Shown piece by piece: positions 34,612-43,459 of a stretch of 64,000 nt of DNA; position 1 is the stretch's first letter; the number at the start of each line of letters is the position of its first letter. The notes beneath the pieces are model-generated. The model made no database searches. It worked only from the letters and a program-made list of their open reading frames with translations, and was not told the DNA's origin. Both the position numbers and the translations under genes were made by a program. The DNA is from Rufibacter latericius (GTDB taxonomy: Bacteria > Bacteroidota > Bacteroidia > Cytophagales > Hymenobacteraceae): NCBI RefSeq assembly GCF_003721515.1, contig NZ_RJJD01000001.1:186001-250000 (forward strand), given 5' to 3'.

Positions 34612-36270
34612 CTAAGCACTCAATGCCAGCAACTCTTTCGCGCTTTGGAAGGCGTTCTCTGAAGGGTTCGCCCCGGCAATCATCTGCGCGATTTCCACCA
34701 CCCGTTCTTCGTGGCTCAACTGACGGATGCGGCTCACGGTGCGCTCTGCCCTATCCTCTTTGTAAACGAAGTAATGGGTTTCACCCTGGGCAGCCATCTG
34801 CGGCAAATGCGAGATGCAGATCAACTGGTGCTTCTGCGACATCTGTTGCATCATTTTACCCACTTTTACGGCAATCTCCCCGGAGATACCGGTGTCAATC
34901 TCATCGAAGATAATGGTTGGCAGGGCGGTTTTATCGGCGAGAAGGTACTTCACGCAGAGCATCAGACGGGAGAACTCTCCGCCCGAGGCGGCTTTGCTCA
35001 AGGTCTGCGGGGCAGCACCCTTGTTCGCGCTGAACAGGATGTTGACAATATCAATACCGGTTGGCGCGGGGACTGATGTTTTATGTTCCATGACTACCCG
35101 GGCGTTTGGCATACCCAACTCGGAGAGCAGGCTATGCAATTCATCCTGGAAAATGGTGAAAACACGCGTGCGGCTATCTGATAATTCCTGGGCACGGGTT
35201 TCCACTTCCTCCAAGGCGGCAGCCAGCGCTTTCCGGGTTTTCTCAATGGCGGCATCCAGGTTGTGGACGCTGCTCACCTTTACCTCCAACTCGGCCTGAA
35301 GGGTTAGCAGTTCCTCAACGGTACGCACCTGGTGCTTGCGCTGTTGGGTATAAATCAGGTCCAGGCGCTCCTGCAGTTGCTCGGCGCGCTGTGGATCTGC
35401 CTCGGTTTTACGTTCGGCATCTTCGAGCTCCCCTGCAATGTCGTTGAGCTCGATGAGACAACTGTCCAGGCGCTCTTTCAGGGTCTGAAAACTTTCGCCG
35501 AACTCCGTCACTTGTCCTACCAGGTGACTGGCGTCTTTAAGCGCCCCAGCGGCGTTGTACTCGCTTTCCGAGATATACTGCAAGGCCTGGCTCAGCTTCA
35601 GCTTTATTTCCTCGGCATGCTCCAGTTGCTTCAGCTCTATCTCGTGGCTTTCCTGTTCCTCAGGCTGAAAGTTGGCTTCGGAGAGTTCGTTCAGGAGGTA
35701 CGTATTGTAGTCCAGTTCCTTTTCAGATTGGGCCAGTTGTTTCTCCAGGTCTTTGTACTCCCGCTCCAGCTTCTTATAGGTGCGGTAAGCCATGCCGTAT
35801 TGGTTCCGCAGTTCCTCGTTCTGGGCGTACAAATCCACGATGTTCAGCTGGTATGCCTGGTCGCCCAATAGCAGCGTGTCGTGCTGAGAGTGGATGTCCA
35901 TGAGCTGCTCCCCGATGCGGCGCAACTGATCCAGGGTCACGGGCGTGTCATTCACGAACGCGCGTGATTTCCCCGAGGGGCTGATTTCGCGGCGCAGCAA
36001 GCTCACGGGTTCAAAGTCAAGGTCCTCTTCCTCAAAAAAGGGCCGCAGGTTGTATTCCGCAATATCAAAGGAGCCTTCAATCACGCACTTCTCGTTCTGG
36101 TTGAACAGCAGTTTAGAATCGGCGCGGTTTCCCAGCAAAAGGCCAATGGCACCCAGCATGATGGACTTTCCGGCGCCGGTTTCCCCGGTGATAATGTTCA
36201 GCAGCGGCGAGGGTTGCAGCTCCAGCTGCTCAATAAGGGCGTAATTTTTTATCTTAAGATCTACGAGCAT
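34612..36270 (-). CDS. recN: DNA repair protein RecN
   Basis: SMC-like ATPase that acts at DNA double-strand breaks; 552 residues. Walker A is ITGETGAGKSIML near the N-terminus, a long coiled coil runs at about 155-370, then come the signature-like SKAASGGEFSRLML and Walker B TIIFDEIDTGISGEIA near residue 460. The order and spacing are typical for RecN. It is a single gene. A near-match CATCTTTG box lies about 55 bp upstream on the minus strand. No SOS box is recognised. Confidence 0.96.
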   Translation of the reverse strand: MLVDLKIKNYALIEQLELQPSPLLNIITGETGAGKSIMLGAIGLLLGNRADSKLLFNQNEKCVIEGSFDIAEYNLRPFFEEEDLDFEPVSLLRREISPSGKSRAFVNDTPVTLDQLRRIGEQLMDIHSQHDTLLLGDQAYQLNIVDLYAQNEELRNQYGMAYRTYKKLEREYKDLEKQLAQSEKELDYNTYLLNELSEANFQPEEQESHEIELKQLEHAEEIKLKLSQALQYISESEYNAAGALKDASHLVGQVTEFGESFQTLKERLDSCLIELNDIAGELEDAERKTEADPQRAEQLQERLDLIYTQQRKHQVRTVEELLTLQAELEVKVSSVHNLDAAIEKTRKALAAALEEVETRAQELSDSRTRVFTIFQDELHSLLSELGMPNARVVMEHKTSVPAPTGIDIVNILFSANKGAAPQTLSKAASGGEFSRLMLCVKYLLADKTALPTIIFDEIDTGISGEIAVKVGKMMQQMSQKHQLICISHLPQMAAQGETHYFVYKEDRAERTVSRIRQLSHEERVVEIAQMIAGANPSENAFQSAKELLALSA

Positions 36271-36812
36271 AAGGTAGGAATGCCTGTTTCTGTTTTGCGT
36301 GTATGGTGTACTCCAATAGACAAAGATGCTAATTTATTTAGTCTCGAAACTAATAAATATAGCCTAATATTTATTTAACGAAAACCGCTGCCGCGATTGG
36401 AAAATCCTATCAAAGCCAGGTTCCTCTTGCAGTACGTGCGAAGAGGGTAAACGGTACAACTTCTCTACGTACTGGTCCTTGGTCCGGAATCATCAACAAC
36501 CTTCACCTCCTCTCTGTTCCAGTCATCGGCATAAAACCCGCCCTTTTACTTAATCGAAAACCAATGGATTTTTGCCGAACAACGGCTTCTAAAGAAACGT
36601 GATTTTTCTCTCATTGTAAAGTCCTGCCCACTTGGAAGATGAAGTACTCCGGAATGATGCATCGGGTCAACCCATACCTTTGCCCTTTAGGCCTGGTTTT
36701 GAAAAACTGGCCTGAAAACGGAAGCTAAAAACATTCCTCAAGAAGAACCTTCACAAGCTGATCATTTGAGTTGTTTATGCTGTTTGTCAAGGCTTTCGAA
36801 TGCCCCAAAGCT
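36271..36812. other. Gene-free region between recN and porD
   Basis: About 540 bp with no credible ORF. It contains a degenerate family palindrome (36686-36719). The rest has no repeat, tRNA or riboswitch that I can recognise, and it should hold the recN promoter. Confidence 0.5.
36686..36719. repeat. Degenerate GTTTTAGGCC-family copy
   Basis: TTTAGGCCTGGTTTT then GAAAAACTGGCCTGAAAAC; the arms pair with a one-base offset. Confidence 0.5.
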
Positions 36813-36867
36813 AAAACGAGTGCTCCTACTTCTGCTTTGAACTGGCAGAAGAGGGAGCACTCGTTTT
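36813..36867 (-). terminator. Terminator after porD
   Basis: AAAACGAGTGCTCC...CTTCTGC (36813-36835) pairs with 36845-36867 at 21 of 23 positions, about 40 bp beyond the porD stop. Confidence 0.8.
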
Positions 36868-36869
36868 AC

Positions 36870-36900
36870 AGGTATTTTCCTGAAAATAGGCCTTAAACAG
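36870..36900 (-). repeat. GTTTTAGGCC-family copy directly after porD
   Basis: On the minus strand CTGTTTAAGGCCTATTTTC is followed by AGGAAAATA. The inner TATTTTC/GAAAATA pair is perfect. It starts 5 bp after the stop. Confidence 0.6.
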
Positions 36901-36904
36901 AGAC

Positions 36905-37819
36905 TTAGCGCCTAGTCAGTGGCTCATATTTGGCACGGTTGGTTGGGTCTACCTGGGTAAGGAGATCGTAGGCTTGCTGTTTTTGGGCCGGGGTGGCAGA
37001 GGCGAAGGCGTTGCTCAACTCGGTGGCTTTGGCCTCAAAGAAAGACCGGAGGGCAGCGGCTCCTGGCCTGATACGAGCCACCTGCTGAATGTTACGCAGG
37101 GCTTCCAGGATATTCTGGCGGGCTTTCTCAGGGTCTTGGGTCATCAGATCTAACCCTTGGCGGTGATACAGGTAAAGGGCCGAACGCAAAGGTTCAAACT
37201 GGGGGTCTTGCAGGTTATTGATGAGCCAATAACGGTTACGGGTATCGGCGGTGGCGCTCCATCCGCCCCCGGCCGCGCCGGCAGACGTCACCAGGTTCAC
37301 AATGTTATTGGCCTCTGCCAAGGCATTGGCTCCACCTAGCCGTGAGAAGCTGTCATTGTCCATTCCGATGATGGTGTAAGCATAGAAAGACAGGATGGCC
37401 GTTAAGTTGGAGGTATAGGTATTAGGCGCGTACTGCAAAGGTTGCGCCGGGTTGTACTCAAACTCAAACTTGGTGTCTACAAAAGAAAGCACCGTGGTCT
37501 CATAACCGGTACCGTAAGTTGGCCTACTGGAGATGATCTGGGTATTGGCCTCGTACACGCCAATCTGGGGCATGGCCCGAAGCGTGATGAACATTTTGCA
37601 CCGGATGCGCTCCTCGTTCTGGTAGACATCGCTGGTCCAGCGGGTGTTGTTCATGATCTCGGAGATGGCGTTCTGCATCTGCTGAAACACCTGCCGGTCG
37701 GTGGCCTGTACCTGCTCGCTGTTCACGGTCACCTCGCAACGCAGTTCCTGCGCCTGTACCCAGAACGGAAACAGAAGTGTCAGCAACACCCCTCCTATTT
37801 TTTTTGCAAACATGCCCAT
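36905..37819 (-). CDS. porD: Type IX secretion protein PorD (DUF4835 family)
   Basis: 304 residues with a signal peptide (about 1-24, ending VQAQ). The mature start ELRCEVTVNSEQVQATDRQV, then FQQMQNAISEIMNNTRWTSD and the later FYAYTIIGMDNDSFSRLGG, are the DUF4835/PorD pattern. It is a periplasmic factor linked with type IX secretion in Bacteroidota, exact role unsettled. The start overlaps the end of the CoaB frame by 25 bp (a second ATG, at 37813, is also possible), so it is co-transcribed with coaBC, as is common in this phylum. It fits with the PorP/SprF-like protein and the sorting-tail nuclease in this window. Confidence 0.82.
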   Translation of the reverse strand: MGMFAKKIGGVLLTLLFPFWVQAQELRCEVTVNSEQVQATDRQVFQQMQNAISEIMNNTRWTSDVYQNEERIRCKMFITLRAMPQIGVYEANTQIISSRPTYGTGYETTVLSFVDTKFEFEYNPAQPLQYAPNTYTSNLTAILSFYAYTIIGMDNDSFSRLGGANALAEANNIVNLVTSAGAAGGGWSATADTRNRYWLINNLQDPQFEPLRSALYLYHRQGLDLMTQDPEKARQNILEALRNIQQVARIRPGAAALRSFFEAKATELSNAFASATPAQKQQAYDLLTQVDPTNRAKYEPLTRR

Positions 37820-38496
37820 TCAGCTTTAATGGATTCCAGAATATCTTGTGCTACCTCGTCCTTGGTTTTGAGTTCGTATTCCTCTACGGTTTCCGCCTTT
37901 ACGATGGTGATTTTATTGGTATCATGCTTGAACCCGGCACCAGGATCACGGAGGGAGTTGAGCACCACCATATCCAGGTTCTTTTTCAAGAGCTTGCCGC
38001 GGGCATTCTCCAGTTCCTGATCGGTTTCCAGGGCGAAGCCTACGGCAAACTGATCAATGCGCTTCTGCTGGCCCAGGGTAGCTGCTATATCAACGTTCTT
38101 TACCAGCTCAATGGTAAAAGTTGCGTCGCTTTTTTTTATTTTGGAAGCAGCGGTATCCTTCGGTTTGTAATCAGCCACAGCCGCCGCGAAAATCCAGAGA
38201 TCGGCTTCAGGTGCGATCTGGGCGCAGGCGGCAAACATTTCATCGGCGGTCATGACATTCGTGAGGTGTACCTGCGAATGCTTTAACGTAAGTGCTGTGG
38301 GACCGGAAACCAGGAAAATCTCGGCTCCTTCATCAGCCAGGCTTTTTGCCAAAGCGTAGCCCATTTTGCCGGTGGAATGATTCCCGATGAAGCGTACCGG
38401 GTCCAGGGGCTCATAGGTAGGCCCGGCAGTGATCAAGACTTTCTTGCCGCTAAACAATGTTCTGTGAGATAAAATGCTGTTGTAAAACCTGAACAA
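37795..38496 (-). CDS. coaB: Phosphopantothenate-cysteine ligase part of CoaBC (separate frame)
   Basis: C-terminal half of the usual bifunctional CoaBC. It condenses 4'-phosphopantothenate with cysteine in coenzyme A synthesis. Motifs: KKVLITAGPTYEPLDPVRFI, GNHSTGKMGYALAK, AAAVADYKPKD, KIKKSDATF and NSLRDPGAGF. The frame is +1 relative to the CoaC half and has no ATG near its start, only TTG (38496, or 38457 overlapping the CoaC stop). Removing one T from TTT at 38452-38454 would restore a single ~400-residue CoaBC. It is either a true split, a recoded gene or a sequence error; the domain itself looks intact. Confidence 0.85.
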   Translation of the reverse strand: MFRFYNSILSHRTLFSGKKVLITAGPTYEPLDPVRFIGNHSTGKMGYALAKSLADEGAEIFLVSGPTALTLKHSQVHLTNVMTADEMFAACAQIAPEADLWIFAAAVADYKPKDTAASKIKKSDATFTIELVKNVDIAATLGQQKRIDQFAVGFALETDQELENARGKLLKKNLDMVVLNSLRDPGAGFKHDTNKITIVKAETVEEYELKTKDEVAQDILESIKAEWACLQKK

Positions 38497-39010
38497 TCTC
38501 CTCGGGCTCGGCCAGCCGTCCCTGCCCTATCAATCCGCTGGCGAGTTCCCCGTGCCCCGCTTCAATCACGTGGTTCCCGTAAGAGCGCAACAACCGGAAA
38601 TTTTCCTGCACGGCCGGGTGCTGGTACATGTCCAGGTCCATGGCCGGGGCCACAAACACGGGGCAGCGCGCCGAGAGGTACGTAGCTGACAAAAGGTTAT
38701 CGCACAGGCCGTGGGCGAACTTGCCTACCGTATTGGCACTGGCAGGCGCTATGACCATGGCATCGGCCCAGAGGCCCAGTTCCACGTGATTGTGCCAGAG
38801 CCCGGAGTTGTCATCGCGCACGAACTCGGTTAAGACCGGCCGTTTGGAGAGGGTAGCTAAAGTGACAGGGGTTATAAAAGCAGAAGCAGAAGTGGTCAGG
38901 ATCACCTGCACTTCTGCTTCTGCTTTGATGAGGAGCCGCACCAGCAACGCCGCTTTGTACGCCGCTATGCTACCGCAAACCCCCAGGAGTATTTTCTTAT
39001 GCCGAAGCAT
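38450..39010 (-). CDS. coaC: Phosphopantothenoylcysteine decarboxylase part of CoaBC
   Basis: N-terminal half of CoaBC, a flavoprotein that decarboxylates 4'-phosphopantothenoylcysteine. Motifs: ILLGVCGSIAAYKAALLVRL (FMN site), the active-site His in WHNHVELGLWAD, APASANTVGKFAHGLCDNLL, and APAMDLDMYQHPAVQENF (the PXMNXXMW-type loop). It stops at TAG 38450-38452, just where the inter-domain linker to CoaB should run (after LQQHFISQNIV). It lies 14 bp after rpoZ in the bamD-rpoZ-coaBC-porD run. Confidence 0.88.
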   Translation of the reverse strand: MLRHKKILLGVCGSIAAYKAALLVRLLIKAEAEVQVILTTSASAFITPVTLATLSKRPVLTEFVRDDNSGLWHNHVELGLWADAMVIAPASANTVGKFAHGLCDNLLSATYLSARCPVFVAPAMDLDMYQHPAVQENFRLLRSYGNHVIEAGHGELASGLIGQGRLAEPEEIVQVLQQHFISQNIV

Positions 39011-39024
39011 TCAGAAACGGGTAA

Positions 39025-39354
39025 TTAAAACGCGGAAGAGGTTTGCTCTTCGTCATCGGCGTTCCGGAAGTATACTTTTCCTTCTACAAACTCTTCGATG
39101 GCCATGTTGGTAGGCTTAGGAAGGCGCTCATAGTATTTAGATATCTCAATCTGCTCGCGGTTCTCAAACACCTCTTCCAGGTTATCCACGGTGGTGGCAA
39201 ACTCGGCCAGTTTGGAGTTCAATTCCTCTTTCACCTTCACGGCAATCTGGTTGGCACGCTTAGAGATAATGGAAATAGACTCATATACGTTACCGGTCTC
39301 AACCGCCAGGTCAGAAATGTTACGCGTTACGATAGATGCTGGTACTTGGGCCAT
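39025..39354 (-). CDS. rpoZ: RNA polymerase omega subunit (Bacteroidota type)
   Basis: 109 residues. The N-terminal part SIVTRNISDLAVETGNVYES and IISKRANQIAVKVKEELNSK corresponds to the omega core that binds beta-prime. The C-terminal acidic part (EFVEGKVYFRNADDEE) is typical of the Bacteroidota version, which is often annotated only as RpoZ-like. It sits 27 bp after bamD and 14 bp before coaBC on the same strand, an arrangement I recall from other members of the phylum. Confidence 0.85.
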   Translation of the reverse strand: MAQVPASIVTRNISDLAVETGNVYESISIISKRANQIAVKVKEELNSKLAEFATTVDNLEEVFENREQIEISKYYERLPKPTNMAIEEFVEGKVYFRNADDEEQTSSAF

Positions 39355-39381
39355 ATGTCTAGTGAATTGGGGTTTACAAAA

Positions 39382-40239
39382 TTATTTAGTGGTTGCCGTT
39401 GCAGCGGCGGGAGCAGGCGTCTTGCTCAGTTTCTCCAAAGCCTCGCGACTAGCGTCGTACAGGTTCTCAGCGTTACGCAGGTACTTGCTTTTAGGATAGG
39501 CATCCACAAAGGTTTGGTACATGGTCACCACCTCGGCATAACGATCGCGCTGCTTTGACTCAATACTTTCCTTGGCGTAGTTGTACTGGGCATCTATGCG
39601 CAGGAAGGCCGCCTCCTCGTTGTACACTGAGGACGGATAGCTCTTCCGGAAGTTCTCCAGGGTCACTACCGCCGCTTTGTAGTACTGCGGATCGTAGTTG
39701 GTGAGTTTGTAGTACTGTTTGGCGTTCTCAAAGGCTTTTACCTCAATCTTACGGGAAAGCTCATCATAGATGGTGTTGGCTTCCTGCATGTATTTGCTTT
39801 GCGGGTACCGGCGCATGAATTCCTGCAGGGCAGACATCGCCTGAACGGTGTTCTGTTGGTCCAGGTTCTCAGACGGAGATTCGTTGGTCAACGAGCGGGC
39901 GTTCATGAAAGCGGCCTCTTCGGCGTACTGGCTGCGTGGAAACGTTTGCCCGAACGAGGTGAAATGGAAAGAGCTCTCCAGGTACAGTTGCTGGTGGTAT
40001 TTGGTATACGCGTACAGGAAATTGGCCTTCTCGTACTCGCTGCGGCCTTTTAACAGGGGCATGAGGTCTTCCAGCAACGCTCCGGCTTTTTCATACTCTT
40101 CTTTTTCATAGTAAGAGAGAGCCGCGGCGTACTTCTTGTCTACGTCGTCGCTTTTCAGGATCTTATTGTATTGCCCACAAGCGCCTAAAAGAAAGACGAT
40201 GAGCACCAGGGGCAAATAGGAAAGAATGCGTTTGGTCAT
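39382..40239 (-). CDS. bamD: Outer-membrane assembly lipoprotein BamD
   Basis: Lipoprotein part of the BAM complex, which folds beta-barrel proteins into the outer membrane; 285 residues, lipobox ending at C21 (LLGAC). At least five TPR-like helix pairs follow, including YAAALSYYEKEEYEKAGALL, the second-repeat motif YEKANFLYAYTKYHQQLYLE, ALQEFMRRYPQSKYMQEA and MYQTFVDAYPKSKYLRNAEN. The tail after residue 275 is Ala/Thr-rich. It heads the minus-strand run with rpoZ, coaBC and porD. Confidence 0.93.
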   Translation of the reverse strand: MTKRILSYLPLVLIVFLLGACGQYNKILKSDDVDKKYAAALSYYEKEEYEKAGALLEDLMPLLKGRSEYEKANFLYAYTKYHQQLYLESSFHFTSFGQTFPRSQYAEEAAFMNARSLTNESPSENLDQQNTVQAMSALQEFMRRYPQSKYMQEANTIYDELSRKIEVKAFENAKQYYKLTNYDPQYYKAAVVTLENFRKSYPSSVYNEEAAFLRIDAQYNYAKESIESKQRDRYAEVVTMYQTFVDAYPKSKYLRNAENLYDASREALEKLSKTPAPAAATATTK

Positions 40240-40246
40240 AAGCGCG

Positions 40247-40254
40247 CAAAAATA
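40247..40254 (-). promoter_or_regulatory. TAnnTTTG box just before bamD
   Basis: On the minus strand TATTTTTG matches the -7 consensus exactly, but it is only 7 bp from the ATG. If used, the bamD mRNA would be almost leaderless. The match may be chance in an AT-rich spacer. Confidence 0.3.
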
Positions 40255-40317
40255 ACGAAAAATTTTTGAATATACATATAACGAAGAACCAAGGCCCTAG
40301 AGTATACCCTCATCAGA

Positions 40318-42081
40318 TCAGGAACCCATCCGTTTGAAACCCGGCCCACTTCTTACAGGCCTTTTTGGAACAGCTTGCTTTTGCACGGGCGCCGGCAAGA
40401 CAGGTTTCGCGGTACTGGTGGTAGGCGCCTTCGATTTGTCCCCGGTTACTCCCGATGCTTTGCTTTTGTTGGTTTGACCAGCCTTGGCAGAAACCGGGGG
40501 AACAGCGGTGCGTCCTTTTGGTTTGGGAGCGGTTTTCTTACCACCCCTTTTCTGAAGCACAAACGCGCGGGTGGGTTTTTCATCGCTGCGCCACTCAAAG
40601 CCCTTCAGACGTTTGTCGGGGTCTTTAAGTTCATGGGGCGGAATAAGTTTGGCATCTGGCTGTTCCAGGAACGTGATGTACTGCACCTTTCCTTCGTCGA
40701 ACATCATGCGCATGTCACTGCTCACGGCCCGGTTCATGCCCATGGTGGTGGTATCGCCCTGCAGGGCGAAGTAAAGGCTTTCAGCGTTCCCGTTCACGTC
40801 TATTCGCCGAATCTTGCCTTTGGCGAACCGGGCTACCATGTTGCGCCCTTTCACCTGGTTATAATTTTCCAGCGTGTCAATAGATATGGCGAAGGAGTTC
40901 CCGAACATCCGCATCTGGTCCACGGTATTGCCGCGCAGTTGCATGACCACGCTGTCAGCGGTCATCTGGTTTTTATTGGCCCACAAACGCGGGTTGCGGT
41001 CCATGAAGATGATGGAGTCTTGCTGGTCATAGGTCAGCGAGTCGCACAGGCCCTGCAGGTCAGACTTGAAGATGCGCACATCGTGGTACGCGAACAGTTT
41101 GCCCTTTTTGGTTTTGTCTTTCACGTTCTCCACCGAGACCAGCGTATCAGCGGAAAGGTACATGGTATCGCGTTTGGAAATGGTACGCAACACCGGCGAC
41201 CCGTAGACTTTGGCCCTCCCCTTTGCCCGCCAGTACAGCGCCGTCTGCCCGGTAATGATGGTAGTGTCTTTGATGGACGTCATGGACACGTTCTTGGAGG
41301 CGGTATAGTACTCCTTGAATTTGTCATAAGTCAACACTTCGCCTTTGATAAGGTAATCGGGGGTTTTGATGCTGGCGTTGCCCCGGAAGTTAGACTCGCG
41401 GGTGACGGTGTTGTAGGTGCCGCGGTTAGCGTACAGCGTGCCGTCCGGAGATTTAATAGTAGTCGGCCCGAAAAACTCCACCACTTTGGTCACCGTGTTA
41501 TAGGACATGGTATCGCTCAGCACCTCGGCATTCTGGCCTATGTATTTGATGTTTTTCTTGAAGGTAAGAACTTTGTCTTCAGAGGTGTAGGTACCCAACT
41601 GGCTGTTGATGGTGTAATCAGGACCCACAATGTTCCCGGCCTGGGTATAGTAGGCGCGTTTGGCATTCAAATCATAATCCAGCGAAGGGGTGGTGAGGGT
41701 CATCTGCTCGTCGCGCAGGGTTACGCCGCCGCGCATGTTGGCGATGCGGCGGGTACCGTCATAGCTGGCGGTGGCGCTGGTGGCATCCATACCGGGCTGA
41801 GTGATGTGCACGTTCCCAAAAACCTCCAGCTTGTTGCGGTCGCTGGCGTACTGATAGGCCGAGTCTGAAGTCAACGTAGTCTGGCCCTGGCGCATGACCA
41901 CGTTGCCCAGTAACCGCCGCACCTCCTCGCCGTTGTACCTACCAGACTGCAACGTACTCGCCGATACCTCCACCGGTTGCCCGTTCCCTTGTGGCGCGGA
42001 AGCGGGTGTGCCCTGCCCAAAAGCCAAAACAACCGAGAACAGGGAGAAAAGAGATACTAAACCTATCTTTGTGAACTTCAT
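40318..42081 (-). CDS. OstA-like/LptA-type envelope protein
   Basis: 587 residues from ATG 42081, with a signal peptide (about 1-22, ending AFGQ). The bulk (about 40-470) consists of repeated beta-jellyroll strands of the OstA/LptA type, with recurrent forms such as VFGNVHITQPG, FFGPTTIKSPDG and FRGNASIKTPDY. This fold carries lipopolysaccharide across the periplasm. The last ~90 residues are Lys/Pro/Ala-rich and disordered, which is unusual for LptA. It is divergent from tilS. The lipid-transport role is inferred from the fold. Confidence 0.85.
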   Translation of the reverse strand: MKFTKIGLVSLFSLFSVVLAFGQGTPASAPQGNGQPVEVSASTLQSGRYNGEEVRRLLGNVVMRQGQTTLTSDSAYQYASDRNKLEVFGNVHITQPGMDATSATASYDGTRRIANMRGGVTLRDEQMTLTTPSLDYDLNAKRAYYTQAGNIVGPDYTINSQLGTYTSEDKVLTFKKNIKYIGQNAEVLSDTMSYNTVTKVVEFFGPTTIKSPDGTLYANRGTYNTVTRESNFRGNASIKTPDYLIKGEVLTYDKFKEYYTASKNVSMTSIKDTTIITGQTALYWRAKGRAKVYGSPVLRTISKRDTMYLSADTLVSVENVKDKTKKGKLFAYHDVRIFKSDLQGLCDSLTYDQQDSIIFMDRNPRLWANKNQMTADSVVMQLRGNTVDQMRMFGNSFAISIDTLENYNQVKGRNMVARFAKGKIRRIDVNGNAESLYFALQGDTTTMGMNRAVSSDMRMMFDEGKVQYITFLEQPDAKLIPPHELKDPDKRLKGFEWRSDEKPTRAFVLQKRGGKKTAPKPKGRTAVPPVSAKAGQTNKSKASGVTGDKSKAPTTSTAKPVLPAPVQKQAVPKRPVRSGPGFKRMGS

Positions 42082-42099
42082 CAATTCGTGTAATAGAAA

Positions 42100-42107
42100 C
42101 AAAATTA
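42100..42107 (-). promoter_or_regulatory. TAnnTTTG -7 box before the OstA-like gene
   Basis: On the minus strand TAATTTTG matches the consensus exactly, 18 bp before the ATG at 42081, in the 49-bp spacer shared with tilS. Confidence 0.5.
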
Positions 42108-42130
42108 CTAAAAATACCCTTCCTTCACCG

Positions 42131-43459
42131 ATGCTCGAGAAAGTTTTACACTATATAACCACCCACCAACTGGCATCTGCCGAGACTCGCATTCTGGCCG
42201 CCGTCAGCGGAGGCCTTGATTCAGTGGTCTTAGCCGATGTCCTGCACCGCCTCAAATTCCCGTTTGCGGTGCTGCACTGCAATTTCGGGCTACGCGGCGA
42301 GGAATCTGAGGCCGATGAGTTGTTTGTGCGCAAGCTGGCCAAACAGTACGACGCGCCTTTTTACAGCGAGCAGTTCCAGACCCAAGCCTTTGCCGAGCAG
42401 GAAGGCATCTCCACCCAAATGGCGGCCCGCACCCTGCGCTACCAATGGTTTGAGCAGATGCGCCAGCAATTGGGCTATGACCTTATCGCCACGGCGCACC
42501 ACCAGTCCGATGCCCTGGAAACTGTGCTATTGAATCTGGTGCGCGGCACCGGTTTGGCCGGACTTCACGGAATTCTGCCCAAAAACGGGAACCTCATCCG
42601 TCCGCTGCTGGGCCTCACCAAAGACGATCTGTATGACTGGTTGGTAGCCAAACGCCTAGCCTGGCGGGAAGATTCCAGCAACGAGAGCCGAAAGTACAAC
42701 CGCAACCTGGTGCGCCATGAGGTCATCCCGGTGCTCAAGAAACTAAACCCCAACCTGGAAGAGACTTTCACCTCCACGCTGGAAAGGCTGCAAGGTGCCG
42801 AGGCCGTTTTTCAGGCCTCTTTTCTGGAAATGAAGGCTAAAACGCAACGCGTGGAGAACGGAGCTACCTATCTTTCTATTGCCCCGCTGCAAGCCAGCCC
42901 CGCGCCCGTGGTTCTGCTGCACGAGCTGCTAAAACCGTTCCACTTCTCCTACAGCCAAGCCCAGGAAATCGCGGCTGCCTGGGAAGCCCAGTCTGGCAAA
43001 ACGTTCTCCTCTCCTACCCACGTGCTGGTAAAAGACCGCGAGGACCTGGTCATCACCGCCAAGCCGCTGGAGAAATTCGGGAGCGTGACTGTGCCGGAGG
43101 AGACCACTGAACTGCGTTTCGGCCCTTATTTGGCCAAATTCAACCGAAAACCCGCTGAGGGCTACAAGGTGCCGCGCTCCAAAGACGTGGCCGCCTTAGA
43201 CGCTGATCTGGTGAAGTTCCCGCTTAAGCTGCGCCCTTGGAAAGAAGGTGACTGGTTTATCCCACTAGGCATGAACGGCAAGAAAAAAGTAAGCGACCTG
43301 CTCATCGACCGTAAAATCCCGGCCAACCTTAAACCCGATGTCTGGGTATTAGTCTCGGACGCGTCGCTGACGTGGGTCTTGGGCCAGCAACTGGACAACC
43401 GGTTCAAAGTCACGGAGAACACCCAGCAAGTTCTGGAAATCACCGTCACCCGGGCTTAA
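42131..43459 (+). CDS. tilS: tRNA(Ile)-lysidine synthase
   Basis: Modifies C34 of the CAU-anticodon tRNA-Ile to lysidine so that it reads AUA; 442 residues from ATG 42131. The PP-loop SGGLDS is at residues 26-31, followed by LHCNFGLRGEESEADE, ARTLRYQWFE, ATAHHQSDALETVLLNL and REDSSNESRKYNRNLVRHEV. The C-terminal TilS domain ends around RPWKEGDWFIPLGMNGKKKV. The frame is open upstream to 41894, but that part is antisense to the OstA-like gene and not conserved. Confidence 0.95.
   Translation: MLEKVLHYITTHQLASAETRILAAVSGGLDSVVLADVLHRLKFPFAVLHCNFGLRGEESEADELFVRKLAKQYDAPFYSEQFQTQAFAEQEGISTQMAARTLRYQWFEQMRQQLGYDLIATAHHQSDALETVLLNLVRGTGLAGLHGILPKNGNLIRPLLGLTKDDLYDWLVAKRLAWREDSSNESRKYNRNLVRHEVIPVLKKLNPNLEETFTSTLERLQGAEAVFQASFLEMKAKTQRVENGATYLSIAPLQASPAPVVLLHELLKPFHFSYSQAQEIAAAWEAQSGKTFSSPTHVLVKDREDLVITAKPLEKFGSVTVPEETTELRFGPYLAKFNRKPAEGYKVPRSKDVAALDADLVKFPLKLRPWKEGDWFIPLGMNGKKKVSDLLIDRKIPANLKPDVWVLVSDASLTWVLGQQLDNRFKVTENTQQVLEITVTRA

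Noticed and set aside
34415-34615. 66-codon plus-strand ORF between M28 and recN
   Set aside because: It runs through the palindromic element at 34568 and has no recognisable features.
40375-41868. Long plus-strand ORF of 497 codons
   Set aside because: It is the antisense shadow of the OstA-like gene, with no family resemblance and biased His/Val/Gly composition.
41894-42130. Upstream extension of the tilS frame
   Set aside because: It lies antisense to the 5' end of the OstA-like gene and does not resemble TilS, whose N-terminus is well explained by ATG 42131.
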